Virus record (IMG/VR): IMGVR_UViG_3300030119_000622
Span: 1-39,334 of that record
Length of the DNA: 39,334 nucleotides
DNA from: a virus
Direction: 5' to 3' (one strand)
Part shown: positions 12,951 through 22,600 of the stretch, one piece after another
How positions within the stretch are numbered: position 1 is the stretch's first letter
Layout: each line of letters begins with the position of its first letter
Translations under genes and position numbers: made by a program
The notes under the pieces: generated by a model
What the model saw: the letters and a program-made list of their open reading frames with translations, nothing else
Databases searched by the model: none
Told to the model about the DNA's origin: nothing

Positions 12951-14040
12951 TTATTGGGCAACACCCAACATGGGAAAGATGCATATGATGCAACTTATTG
13001 AAGTTAACAAGAAATCGTACACAAAAATCAAATATCCGTACTATTTCTACAAACAATGGCATCATCCTACTGATTATGATAAAAGAATTGAAAAAACGTT
13101 CGTATTACGAAAAAATAACTTAAATATAGAAACACCAGTAAAAACTAAAACAACATTTGGTGAAATACCAAAAAATAAGTGTAATAATCAAGTACATGAA
13201 TATTTACGTGTTGTAAAAGAATTATCTGATAATAAATCCGATATTACAAAGATTCACTCAAATACGCTTGAGAAAGGCGGTGATTTGATGAAAAAATACT
13301 TTGGAGGAGTCAATGAAAGAAGACCTCCCGATATTTTAATGAAAGATAAAGATCCTGTAGATGTTTTCTTTACAGACAAGTATTATTGTGAATTGCAGCA
13401 ATATTTTCCAGTATCACCGTCCATAACATATCTTGATACCTTCTTAGTGCCATATCTCAAAAATAATACGAATAAATTGCACCCTAGTGCTAGACCTCTC
13501 GTAAATGACTTATGTGACGTAGATTTTATCTTTGATCCTTTCTCAATCATGGGAAGACACATGTTGGGTGCTCATCCAACAATAACTGAAGCAGATGAAG
13601 TGGAAAAACATGTTATTGCAATATATCGGTCTAGAAAAAATGTTATACCGTATAAAGAGGATTTGATCGATTGTTTTGCAAGTAAGTTGAAAAGATATAG
13701 TCATAAGTACGTATTGCAAAGATACAAGACTGAGAATGCCTCTGAATTGTACAAAATCGATAAAGGGTTACTATGGAAGTATCTTGATACTGTTGTAAAA
13801 CAAATAAGACGTATAGAGTCATATTTCAAGAAAAATGACATTGAACCGTTCTACTTCAACATGGATAGAGATGATTATGGAGAAACTTTTGGTTTTCACA
13901 AAAATAAGTTACCTCGCACTGCCACACATCCTGGCGACTATCCCGAAAAGGATGAGTATGAGAAAATGGCAAAAGAATATGTTATGATGAGAAAAATGAA
14001 AGACATGAGGAGGCGAGGTAGAATATATGATTGGCTTTAG
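12940..14040 (+). CDS. 'YW...GK' family protein C (366 aa), unknown function
   Basis: The largest of the three paralogues. ATG at 12940 (MKINYWATPNMGKMHMMQLI) is preferred over the in-frame ATG at 12931 because it aligns with the other two starts. The central block is RKNVIPYKEDLIDCFASKL near residue 230. The C-terminal block is NDIEPFYFNMDRDDYGETFG near 310, with the 'F-D-L-D' of the others changed to 'F-N-M-D'. A basic C-terminal tail (MMRKMKDMRRRGRIYDWL) follows. It contains an extra domain of about 100 residues before the central block. It overlaps the carbamoyltransferase gene by 14 bases and carries that gene's Shine-Dalgarno AGGAGG (14008-14013). Confidence 0.7.
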   Translation: MKINYWATPNMGKMHMMQLIEVNKKSYTKIKYPYYFYKQWHHPTDYDKRIEKTFVLRKNNLNIETPVKTKTTFGEIPKNKCNNQVHEYLRVVKELSDNKSDITKIHSNTLEKGGDLMKKYFGGVNERRPPDILMKDKDPVDVFFTDKYYCELQQYFPVSPSITYLDTFLVPYLKNNTNKLHPSARPLVNDLCDVDFIFDPFSIMGRHMLGAHPTITEADEVEKHVIAIYRSRKNVIPYKEDLIDCFASKLKRYSHKYVLQRYKTENASELYKIDKGLLWKYLDTVVKQIRRIESYFKKNDIEPFYFNMDRDDYGETFGFHKNKLPRTATHPGDYPEKDEYEKMAKEYVMMRKMKDMRRRGRIYDWL

Positions 14041-15403
14041 TGAAGGGTTTCATGATGCTGCTGTAGCAGTTGTAAACAATGGTAGAATACCGTACGCAGC
14101 ACATTCAGAAAGATATTCTGGAAGGAAGCATGATAAGCATTTAGATGTCACAGCAGCGTCTACAGCAAGACTTTTATCGACTGATGGTAAGATAGCGTTT
14201 TACGAAAGACCTTTTTATAAAAGAACCAGACAATTTTTTGCTGGACAGAAAGCATGGCGTAGAGAAAGACATCTCGCTCTCAAACCGACTGAGTACCACA
14301 GTCATCATAAATCACACGCAGCAGCAGCGTTTCAAACATCACCATATGAAGAAGCAGTGTGTGTGGTGGTCGATAGCATAGGAGAGTGGGATTGCACATC
14401 TATATGGACAGCAAAGTATGTCAAGGGACATGCATGTTATAAAAAAGTGTGGTCACGATGGTATCCGCAATCTATTGGATTATGGTACTCAGCATTGACA
14501 AAGTGGGCAGGTTTGCGTCCATTAGACGAAGAGTATATTTTTATGGGTATGGCAGCGTATGGTCATCCCGTTCACTTGAATGTGGTCGAGAGAGCATTAC
14601 GCAGAAATAATCATAAAGGAATTAGACTTGGTAATTACGATAGGTGTGATGTCGCCAAGAGTGCAGAAAGAATATTGCAATTAGAATTGAATGAGATATT
14701 CGACATAGCATCTCGATATAGTAAGAACATATGCTACGGGGGTGGTGTTGCCTTGAACTGCGTTGTAAATACAGGTCTAAGGGAAATGTATAACCTTTGG
14801 ATTATGCCTTGTCCTGGCGACGCAGGGGGTGCTCTAGGAGCAGCATGTCTAGCGTATGGTAAGAAGGTTGCCTTTAGTCCGTACCTTGGATATAATATAC
14901 AAAAGTTCTGTGATCCAAGGAGAGTTGTTGATGCACTCCTCGAAAAAAGAGTCGTGGGGGTTGCGAATGGCCGTGCTGAGTTTGGTCCTCGTGCTCTCGG
15001 TAATAGAAGTTTATTGGCGGATCCGAGGCAAGCTAGCACAAAAGACTTAGTAAATGAAATCAAACGAAGAGACAAATTCAGACCCTTTGCCCCTGCAATA
15101 TTGGAGGAGCATTGTCAGGACTACTTTGATATGCCTTCCAATTCGAGATACATGTCCTATGTCTATAAGTGTAAGCAACCTAAGGCGATACCTGCTTGTA
15201 TACACGTCGATAATAGTGCGAGGGTACAAACGGTACCGTTAGACTCTGAGAGCATACTGAGACCCATACTAGAGGCATGGTACGCACGTACGGGATGTCC
15301 AGTGTTATTGAATACATCTTTGAACATCAAAGGAAAACCCATGGTAAATACAGTACATGATGCAAAGTTATTTGAGGACAAATATGATGTCACTGTGTTT
15401 TAG
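14027..15403 (+). CDS. NodU/CmcH-type carbamoyltransferase (458 aa)
   Basis: O-carbamoylates a hydroxyl, typically on a sugar, using carbamoyl phosphate and ATP. Seen: the N-terminal Kae1-like start MIGFSEGFHDAAVAVV, the metal-binding EYHSHHKSHAAAAF (His91, 93, 94, 97), VVVDSIGEWD, GGGVALNCVVN, PCPGDAGGALGAA, then the C-terminal domain with RAEFGPRALGNRSLLADPR, DKFRPFAPAILEE and PVLLNTSLNIKGKP. At 458 residues it is shorter than most family members (about 550-600) but all motifs are present. Codons and GC are richer than in neighbouring island genes, suggesting separate origin. It overlaps the following SGNH-like gene by 20 bases. Confidence 0.9.
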   Translation: MIGFSEGFHDAAVAVVNNGRIPYAAHSERYSGRKHDKHLDVTAASTARLLSTDGKIAFYERPFYKRTRQFFAGQKAWRRERHLALKPTEYHSHHKSHAAAAFQTSPYEEAVCVVVDSIGEWDCTSIWTAKYVKGHACYKKVWSRWYPQSIGLWYSALTKWAGLRPLDEEYIFMGMAAYGHPVHLNVVERALRRNNHKGIRLGNYDRCDVAKSAERILQLELNEIFDIASRYSKNICYGGGVALNCVVNTGLREMYNLWIMPCPGDAGGALGAACLAYGKKVAFSPYLGYNIQKFCDPRRVVDALLEKRVVGVANGRAEFGPRALGNRSLLADPRQASTKDLVNEIKRRDKFRPFAPAILEEHCQDYFDMPSNSRYMSYVYKCKQPKAIPACIHVDNSARVQTVPLDSESILRPILEAWYARTGCPVLLNTSLNIKGKPMVNTVHDAKLFEDKYDVTVF

Positions 15404-16031
15404 TGGATGTAGTATCACCTATGGTGATGAACTAAATCGAAGATTGGATGAAAGGTACAGCACTCTTGTTTCTAATCATTATGGATGTAACCACGTCAAC
15501 ATATCACAATGTGGAATTAGTAATGATGCGATAGTAAGAAATACAATCAGACATCTACAAAATACCAGTTCTCCTGACGTAGTTGTTATACAATACACAG
15601 TTCATCCTAGAATAGAGTATTTCGACAATCAACTCATACAGAAGTGGACACCACAGAGGGCAAACGATACACAGAGGAGTAGAGCATACTATTTGTCTGT
15701 CTACAATGACATCTTTGCAGCAGAGAACATGTGGAAAAATATATTCTTATTTGACTCATATTGTAAGAGTGTAGGACAGAAATATGTGTCATTGATTGCC
15801 GATCATTTTGAACGTATTATTGTAAAACCTGAAAAATTCTATAAAGGAGACGTTGGATATTGGAGAAGTATGTGTAAAGACTACAATCCTGTATACATTC
15901 AAAAAGAATTACTGGGTACTGAGTTTGAGCATCCAGAAAACTATGCTCAAGGTAGAAATGGTGGGCACCCTAGTAAAGAAGGTCACAAGGAATTGGCAAA
16001 TAAAACCATTGAGTTGATAGACGCTATATAA
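15384..16031 (+). CDS. SGNH-hydrolase-like protein 6 (215 aa)
   Basis: The start is one of two adjacent ATGs (15384 or 15387), giving M(M)SLCFSGCSITYGDEL. Block I Ser10, block II CGISNDAIV, third strand VVVIQYTVHPRIEYF, a NMWKNIFLF helix, block V GGHPSKEGHKELANKTI. It is closest to paralogue 5 (SGCSIT). The 3' end contains a TTGATA -35 box for the next transcription unit. It is the last gene of the island and is coupled to the carbamoyltransferase, which suggests that the two act on the same product. Confidence 0.75.
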   Translation: MMSLCFSGCSITYGDELNRRLDERYSTLVSNHYGCNHVNISQCGISNDAIVRNTIRHLQNTSSPDVVVIQYTVHPRIEYFDNQLIQKWTPQRANDTQRSRAYYLSVYNDIFAAENMWKNIFLFDSYCKSVGQKYVSLIADHFERIIVKPEKFYKGDVGYWRSMCKDYNPVYIQKELLGTEFEHPENYAQGRNGGHPSKEGHKELANKTIELIDAI

Positions 16032-16042
16032 AGTGTTATAAT
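16014..16042 (+). promoter_or_regulatory. Sigma70-type promoter at the island boundary
   Basis: TTGATA (16014-16019), 17-base spacer, perfect TATAAT (16037-16042). It overlaps the end of SGNH-like 6 and lies 22 bases before the glycosyltransferase ATG. Confidence 0.6.
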
Positions 16043-16063
16043 GATTATGACTGAACTCTAATT

Positions 16064-16816
16064 ATGGCTAAAGGATTTAAGGTGGTATCCAAACCACCAT
16101 CTGAGAGCAAAAACGCTTTTGATATTGAAGCAGCAAAAAAATTACTTCAAGGTAAGAGTATCGTATTCTGCTTACCAGGCAGAGGTGTATCATACATCTT
16201 TCTAAAAAACTTTGTATCACTTTGTTTTGAGTTGGTGCAAAACGGAGCAAATATACAGATAGCACAAGACTACAGTTCCATGGTAAACTTTGCAAGATGT
16301 AAGTGTCTTGGTGCAAATGTGCTTCGAGGACCTGATCAATTACCTTGGGATGGTAAACTTGAATACGATTATCAATTATGGATTGATAGTGATATAGTAT
16401 TTTCAAATGAATCATTTTATCGTGTTCTTGCAATGCAAAAAGATATAGCAGGTGGATGGTATGCGACTGAGGATGGTAGGACTACATCATGTGCACATTG
16501 GTTAGAAGAAGATGATTTCAAAGAAAATGGTGGAGTTATGAATCATGAAATGGTTGAGAGTATCGTCAAAAGACGTAAACCATTTACTGTTGACTATTCT
16601 GGATTTGGTTGGTTGCTTATTAAAAAAGGTGTATTTGAACACACTGAAATGAAGTATCCATGGTTTGCACCACAGATGCAAGTATTTGATTCTGGTGAGG
16701 TGCAAGATATGTGTGGTGAGGATGTATCATTTTGTCTTGACGCAATCAAGGCAGGTTTTGAAATATGGATAGATCCCCAATGTCGTGTTGGTCATGAGAA
16801 AACAAGAATCATATAG
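16064..16816 (+). CDS. GT-A-fold glycosyltransferase (250 aa)
   Basis: Transfers a sugar from a nucleotide-sugar donor. Seen: KSIVFCLPGRGVSYIF at the start of the fold, a YDYQLWIDSDIVF strand with the metal-binding DSD (residues 108-110) and GFGWLLIKKGVF. The C-terminal CGEDVSFCLDAIKAGFEIWI followed by DPQCRVGHEK gives the acceptor-side Glu-Asp and the final His typical of family-2-like enzymes. A gene of this type next to gp25 is common in T4-like cyanophages. It has its own promoter, so it belongs to the conserved flank rather than the island. The target is unknown; tail or capsid glycosylation is possible. Confidence 0.75.
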   Translation: MAKGFKVVSKPPSESKNAFDIEAAKKLLQGKSIVFCLPGRGVSYIFLKNFVSLCFELVQNGANIQIAQDYSSMVNFARCKCLGANVLRGPDQLPWDGKLEYDYQLWIDSDIVFSNESFYRVLAMQKDIAGGWYATEDGRTTSCAHWLEEDDFKENGGVMNHEMVESIVKRRKPFTVDYSGFGWLLIKKGVFEHTEMKYPWFAPQMQVFDSGEVQDMCGEDVSFCLDAIKAGFEIWIDPQCRVGHEKTRII

Positions 16817-16825
16817 ATACTTGCG

Positions 16826-17014
16826 ATGATCAATGTAACAGATATGGAATTGTATGACATATACATCAAAGGATCGCTAGAGTTCAAGTCAATTTCAGAA
16901 GAAGAGATGGAGGATAAAATACAAGAATTGGCAGAGGATTATTACAGAGAAGGGTTCCCTCACCCCGATGAAATAGAGGTCAGATACCTCGGACATGAAG
17001 ACGACCCTCAGTAG
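16826..17014 (+). CDS. Small acidic helical protein (62 aa)
   Basis: ATG at 16826, nine bases after the glycosyltransferase stop, so co-transcribed. The product is very acidic and helical (ISEEEMEDKIQELAEDYYRE), ending GHEDDPQ. No domain recognised. Similar small acidic proteins occur at this position in related phages by recollection only. Its TAG stop forms part of the loop and stem of the downstream terminator. Confidence 0.65.
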   Translation: MINVTDMELYDIYIKGSLEFKSISEEEMEDKIQELAEDYYREGFPHPDEIEVRYLGHEDDPQ

Positions 17015-17027
17015 AGGGTCTTTTTTT
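17003..17027 (+). terminator. Intrinsic terminator
   Basis: GACCCTC (17003-17009), loop AGTA, GAGGGTC (17014-17020), then seven T (17021-17027). A perfect 7-bp GC-rich stem with a U-tract. It closes the glycosyltransferase unit just before the late structural operon. Confidence 0.9.
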
Positions 17028-17031
17028 GTCT

Positions 17032-17048
17032 CTAAATAATGATAAATA
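17032..17048 (+). promoter_or_regulatory. T4-type late promoter(s) for the structural operon
   Basis: CTAAATA (17032-17038) and GATAAATA (17041-17048) follow the terminator directly. NATAAATA is the late promoter element used by T4-like cyanophages, recognised by the gp55 sigma factor. It lies 22 bases before the gp25 start codon and would drive gp25 to at least gp7. Confidence 0.7.
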
Positions 17049-17069
17049 TACCCAGACTATAAAAAACGA

Positions 17070-17474
17070 GTGCCAGCACAGAAGTTTTCGCAAGGTTTCA
17101 AAGATATTTCTTTGTCCTTTAAAAAACATCCAGTAACAAGAGATGTCCTCACATTGAAAAATGAGGATGCTATCAAACGTTCTGTGCAAAATTTAGTTCG
17201 TATCGTACGAGGTGAGGTGTTCTTCAATGAACTCTTAGGCACAAGAATCAGTGGATCGCTTTTTGAGTTGGCAAATAGTGATTATATCGATCCCATGAAA
17301 ACAGAGATAGAGACTGTTATCAAAAATTTTGAACCAAGAGTGAAATTGACAGATGTAAATTTCAATTCTTTTCCTGATCAAAATGCTATAGAAGTAATCA
17401 TAAATTATGACATTATTGGACTCTCTGCTCCTACACAATCTGTCAACTTTATACTAGAACCAACAAGGTTATAA
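17070..17474 (+). CDS. 25: Baseplate wedge protein gp25 (134 aa)
   Basis: Sheath-nucleating baseplate wedge subunit of the GPW/gp25 family. The length matches T4 gp25 (132 aa). The fold signature is visible: an N-terminal 'FKDISLSFKKHPVTRDVL' segment, then IKRSVQNLVRIVRGEVFFN, GSLFELAN, and a C-terminal VIINYDIIG strand. The start codon is GTG at 17070, as no ATG is available near the conserved N-terminus. Its stop overlaps the gp6 start (TAATG), and it is the first gene after the late promoter. Confidence 0.88.
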   Translation: MPAQKFSQGFKDISLSFKKHPVTRDVLTLKNEDAIKRSVQNLVRIVRGEVFFNELLGTRISGSLFELANSDYIDPMKTEIETVIKNFEPRVKLTDVNFNSFPDQNAIEVIINYDIIGLSAPTQSVNFILEPTRL

Positions 17475-19636
17475 TGGCACTGCAACAATTCACCAATCTA
17501 AATTTTGAGGACATCAAAACTTCAATAAAAGATTATCTTAGACAAAACTCAAACTTCAGTGACATGGATTTTGAGGGGTCAAACCTTTCTGTAATTGTAA
17601 ATCTACTCGCATATAATTCATATACCACAGCATATAATACTAACGCAGTTGTAAACGAGACATTCATAGACAGTGCCACACTAAGAGAAAATGTTGTATC
17701 ATTAGCAAGAAACATTGGATATGTGCCTAGATCAAGAAGGGCAGCAAGAATGATAGTTGATTATAGTATAACTGGTATTACATCAAGCACTAACACCATC
17801 ACATTTCAACCAGGTTTGATAGGTAATGGTGTTGTGTCAAATGTTAATTTTTTATTCTCCATACCTGAGAAGGTAACTGGAACTGCTTTAGGAGGTGAGT
17901 CTGCAGGCACCTTGGAAGTATTTCAAGGACAGTATCTTGAATCTAGATATGTTGTAAATGACTCTTTACCAAATCAAAGATATATTTTACCTAATAATGG
18001 TATAGACACTTCAACTATTAGAATCAAAGTAAAGGAAAATAATTCAAGCACTACAGCGACTGAGTATAAATTAGTTGATAATATCATAGGTGTAACATCT
18101 ACATCAAATATCTACCTTATACAAGAGACGACAGATGAGAAGTATGAGGTATTGTTTGGTGATGGGATATTCGGACAAAAATTGAGTAATGGTAATATTA
18201 TACAGATATCTTATATCAAGACTGAAGGTAAAGAAGGTAATGGCGTTTCAAATTTATTATTTTCAGGCACAATAACAAATGAAAATCTTGCCACAGAAAC
18301 AGATATATCTGCATCTATAACACCTCAATTTCCCTCACAAAATGGTGATGAGATAGAAGATATTAGAAGTGTCAGGTATTATGCACCTAGATTATATTCC
18401 TCACAGCATAGAGCAGTTACAGCAAATGATTATGAGGCGATAGTACCATCTGTATATCCTAATATAGAATCAATAAGTGCTTTTGGTGGTGAGGAATTGA
18501 CACCTCCCAAGTATGGTCGAGTATATATCGCTGCCAAACCTAAAAATGGATCTTTCTTATCAGAATTTACCAAAAGACAAATACTATCATCTCTAAAGAA
18601 TTATTCTGTGGCAGGTATAGTGCCAGAGATCATTGATTTGAAGTTTTTGTATGTAGAATTAGATTCATACGTATATTACAATTCAAACTTTGTTGGTGAT
18701 ACTCAAAACCTAAGAACTGATGTCATAAATGCCATGAGTTTATTTGCAAGTGGCACTGAATTGAATAAATTTGGTGGTAGATTTAAGTATAGTAAAGTTT
18801 TATCACTAATCGACAGGGTGAGTGACTCTATAACATCAAACATAACCACTGTTAGAATAAGAAGAAATTTAGTAGCACAATTGAATGTGTTTAGTCAATA
18901 TGAGATATGTTTTGACAACACATTCCATAGAAATGAGTCATCTTATAATATAAAGTCCACTGGATTCAACGTGTCTGGTGTATCTGGCACAGTGTACTTT
19001 TCTGATCAGCATGTATCTGGTGATACAGGTAATCTTTTCTTATTCCAACTTGACTCCGACACAAATGTCAAGATATTATCTTCAACATTTGGGTCTGTTG
19101 ATTATAAGAAGGGTGAAGTCATAATTGACACAGTAAACATCACTGGCACAGTTTTATCGGATAATATTATTGAGATACAGGCGATACCACAGTCAAATGA
19201 CATACTAGCGAGGAAAGAATTATACCTACAGTTTGATGTATCAAATAGTAATTTCTTCATGAGAGAAGATCCAATATCTACAGGTGCAAACACATCTGGT
19301 ACAAGGTACAATCCACAATCTAGTTACAGTAATGGTGCAAAAGTTAGAGGTGCTATCATTACGAGCACTGCTAGTTCCTCAAATCTGGTTGGGTATGTGA
19401 ATGGTAATCCATATTACGGACCTTTCCACTTCCACCCCACGACTGGTAAGAAGATGGTTGGTGCTATCCATGTTTCTACTCCTCATGATACGATATACGC
19501 TACTAAGGCAGAGAGTTTAGGAATTTCTGCAGACAGTGCTGCTATAGATAGTTCGTCAACAACAATGACATCGACACCACCATCTTCGTCATCTTCATCA
19601 TCATCCTCAAGCAGTAGTAGTGGATACGGATACTAA
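17474..19636 (+). CDS. 6: Baseplate wedge protein gp6 with C-terminal extension (720 aa)
   Basis: Forms the ring that joins neighbouring baseplate wedges. Residues 1-120 carry the N-terminal pattern NFEDIKTSIKDYLRQNSNF and FEGSNLSVIVNLLAYNSY. Residues about 285-450 are a J-type core with the diagnostic VRYYAPRLYSSQHRAVTAND and YEAIVPSVYPNIESI. T4 gp6 is 660 aa. The extra C-terminus (about 600-720) holds a NGNPYYGPFHFHPTTGKKMV motif, also found in part in the gp7-like neighbour, and ends in a poly-Ser linker followed by GYGY. It overlaps gp25 and the gp7-like gene by one base each. Confidence 0.88.
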   Translation: MALQQFTNLNFEDIKTSIKDYLRQNSNFSDMDFEGSNLSVIVNLLAYNSYTTAYNTNAVVNETFIDSATLRENVVSLARNIGYVPRSRRAARMIVDYSITGITSSTNTITFQPGLIGNGVVSNVNFLFSIPEKVTGTALGGESAGTLEVFQGQYLESRYVVNDSLPNQRYILPNNGIDTSTIRIKVKENNSSTTATEYKLVDNIIGVTSTSNIYLIQETTDEKYEVLFGDGIFGQKLSNGNIIQISYIKTEGKEGNGVSNLLFSGTITNENLATETDISASITPQFPSQNGDEIEDIRSVRYYAPRLYSSQHRAVTANDYEAIVPSVYPNIESISAFGGEELTPPKYGRVYIAAKPKNGSFLSEFTKRQILSSLKNYSVAGIVPEIIDLKFLYVELDSYVYYNSNFVGDTQNLRTDVINAMSLFASGTELNKFGGRFKYSKVLSLIDRVSDSITSNITTVRIRRNLVAQLNVFSQYEICFDNTFHRNESSYNIKSTGFNVSGVSGTVYFSDQHVSGDTGNLFLFQLDSDTNVKILSSTFGSVDYKKGEVIIDTVNITGTVLSDNIIEIQAIPQSNDILARKELYLQFDVSNSNFFMREDPISTGANTSGTRYNPQSSYSNGAKVRGAIITSTASSSNLVGYVNGNPYYGPFHFHPTTGKKMVGAIHVSTPHDTIYATKAESLGISADSAAIDSSSTTMTSTPPSSSSSSSSSSSSSGYGY

Positions 19637-22600
19637 TGATACAGACATCATTAACAAAAGTCAAAATACATGAAATTATTGAAAGTCAAATACCAGAGGT
19701 AATTGACGAGGAGAATCCTCTTTTAGCTGATTTCCTAAAACAGTATTATATTTCTCAAGAGTATCAAGGTGGTGCCATAGACATCGCTGAAAACCTTGTT
19801 GAGTACAAGAGTTTAGATTTTTTAAACACCGAAAATCTTATTGGTTTTACATCACTAAGTCAATATACTAGAGCAAACGACGACACGATATACGTTGACT
19901 CTACAGATGGATGGCCAAATCAATTTGGTTTATTGAAGATTGATAATGAAGTTATTACGTACACAGGTATTGGTTCTACGTCATTTGAGGGATGTGTAAG
20001 AGGTTTCAGTGGCATAGAAAATAATAATAAAACTAATCAACCAGAATATCTAACATTTACCAATAGTGGAGTAGCAACTCACGGTGTGGACACTAGAGTT
20101 CACAACCTAAGTAACGTATTTCTACAAGAGTTTCTAAAGAAACTAAAAAAACAAGTATTGTCAGGGTTTGCAGAAAGAAAATTAGATGAGAATTTAGATC
20201 AATCAAACTTTATTAGACAATCAAAAGATTTCTACAAGTCAAAAGGTACTGAGGAAGCATTCAAGATATTATTTGGTGCATTGTATGGTGAAAAGGTTGA
20301 GATGATTCAACCATCAAAATATATCATAAGTCCGTCAGATGCAGATTATAGGGTAAACGAAGTTCTTATATGTGAATTGATTGATGGTAATCCACTCAAA
20401 ATAACAGGTGAAAGTATCATACAAAAGACCAGACCATTAGAAACAAGTGGTTCAATTACAGGTGTGGAGAAAGCGGTATTTGGAAATAAATCATATTATA
20501 AAATTGCTTTATCAAAAGGCACTATCATAGGTAAGTTTCAACAGATTGGTAAAACATTCATAACAAGGTCAGCACCTGTTGGATCCACTGTAATTGATGT
20601 AGATTCTACAGTCGGATTTGGTGCTACAGGGTTCATAGAGTTTGAAGATAGAAAAATATCATATCTTGGTAAATCACTCACACAATTTACAGGTATATCG
20701 ACTCTTACATCGCCATGTGGTATAGGATCTACAGTAAGATCTGGTCTTGTTGCTACATCATATGAGAATGGTGATCTTGGACTTCCAGTTAGATTCAATG
20801 TGTTAGGTGTGCTCAATAAATTCGTTGGTTCTGCAATCAATCAACAAGAAGATTCTGAGGTGAATATAAAACATCTCGGAAGAATAGAAAATGATTTGAG
20901 ATACACCACATGGATCTATAACACAGCATCCACATACGCTATCGAAAGGTATACACTCAAGAGCACAAACAGTTACAATTTCAAACTTGCATCATCAAAC
21001 TTCTCTCTCTACGTCGGTGATCAAATAGAGGTTATAGATCAAACTGATCCAGATAATAAGTTAGATGGTACTATAACTTTTGTATTTGATAAAAACCAAA
21101 GTGACTCTATATCAGTCAGTGTTCCTACTCTTGATACTACAAAGAGATATAAGATAAGAAGAAAATTAAAAATACAGAAAGATAGAACAGCTGACGTACA
21201 GAACACATACAATGATGGATTTGCTGTACATGTTGCGTCAAATAGTTTACCTCACTGGACTATTGATCCACAAAAAAGAATTAGACCATTCACTAATGCA
21301 GGTGTCAATACAACTACAGTTGAGATAAATGTACCAGATCATGATTTTTATGATGGTGATCTGGTAGCATACTCTTCCTCAGGGATAGGCACTCTAACTA
21401 ACTTGAATGACGGTGAGTCATATTATGTCAAGAGGGTTGATAGTAACACTGTAAAATTAGCATTCACGGGAGAGAACGTAAGAAGAGGTCAGTTCATAAC
21501 TGCATTCATAGGTAATGATATAGGAACATTAACGTCACATACACTTACACCAGACTCACTTTTTGGCACAGATCTCGGTGCACAAAAAATAGTAAGAAAA
21601 TTTGGTGTCCCTGAATATGGTGATGTAAAGGATAAGACGGTGCAAGGTGGTGTTGGTTTATTTGCTAATGGTGTAGAAGCATATTCATACAAATCATCTG
21701 ACATCGTATATTTCGGACCTTTACAAGGTGTAGAGGTATTGAACACAGGTTCTGGGTTTGATGTTGTAAATAGACCTAAGTTGACAGTCACACAAGACGG
21801 GCATGCAGGTACAGCAGCGTCTGTAATAGCACAAGTAGAAGGAGTTTTAGAAGAGATTCTTGTTGACACTGAAGGTTTTGACTACGAAGAGATACCCACA
21901 GTAAAAGTTATTGGTGGTAATAATAATACAGCCATAGCAAAAGCAAAGATGAAATTTGTCAATCAAACTGTAGAGTTTGATTCAACATCTACAGGTGGTG
22001 TTGTAAATACCGCTACAGATAGGTTTGTATTTTCCTCACCTCACGGATTCAAACATGGTGAGGAGATTATATATCAAACTAATGGTAGCACAGGCATAGG
22101 TATCGGTATTACACCAGGTGTTCTGGTAGACACAGCACCTTACTTTGTTGTAAAAATAGACGATTTTCAATTACACATTTCTGTGTCAAAAACAAAAGCA
22201 CTAGCTGGTATTGGCACAATCGATCTTACCACAAATGGTGGTGGGTTACAAAGTTTCAAATCAACTTCAAGAAGACAAAAAGTTGACAAAGTTTTAGTAG
22301 AGGATGTAGGTTTATTTAAGAATAGAGAGGTGCACACTAGCTCTGGTATCAATACATTTGTTGATACAATCGTGATTCCCTCTCATGGATTTAATAATTC
22401 AGAAATAATCAAGTACACATCTACTGAGTCTGCCATAGGTGGTCTTACAAATGGTGGTGAATATTTTGTTGAAAAGATAGATGATGATAGTTTTAGATTA
22501 TCTGACAACAAGGAATTACTGACGTTCATAAGTTTGAATGATAATGGATTGGGAACTCATGTATTTCAAGATCCTCCAATATCAGTGGACATTAGTGGTA

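Noticed and set aside
19550-19632. Serine-codon run as a microsatellite or mobile repeat
   Set aside because: It is in frame at the gp6 C-terminus with mixed TCA/TCT/TCG/AGC/AGT codons, so it is a coding linker, not a DNA-level repeat.
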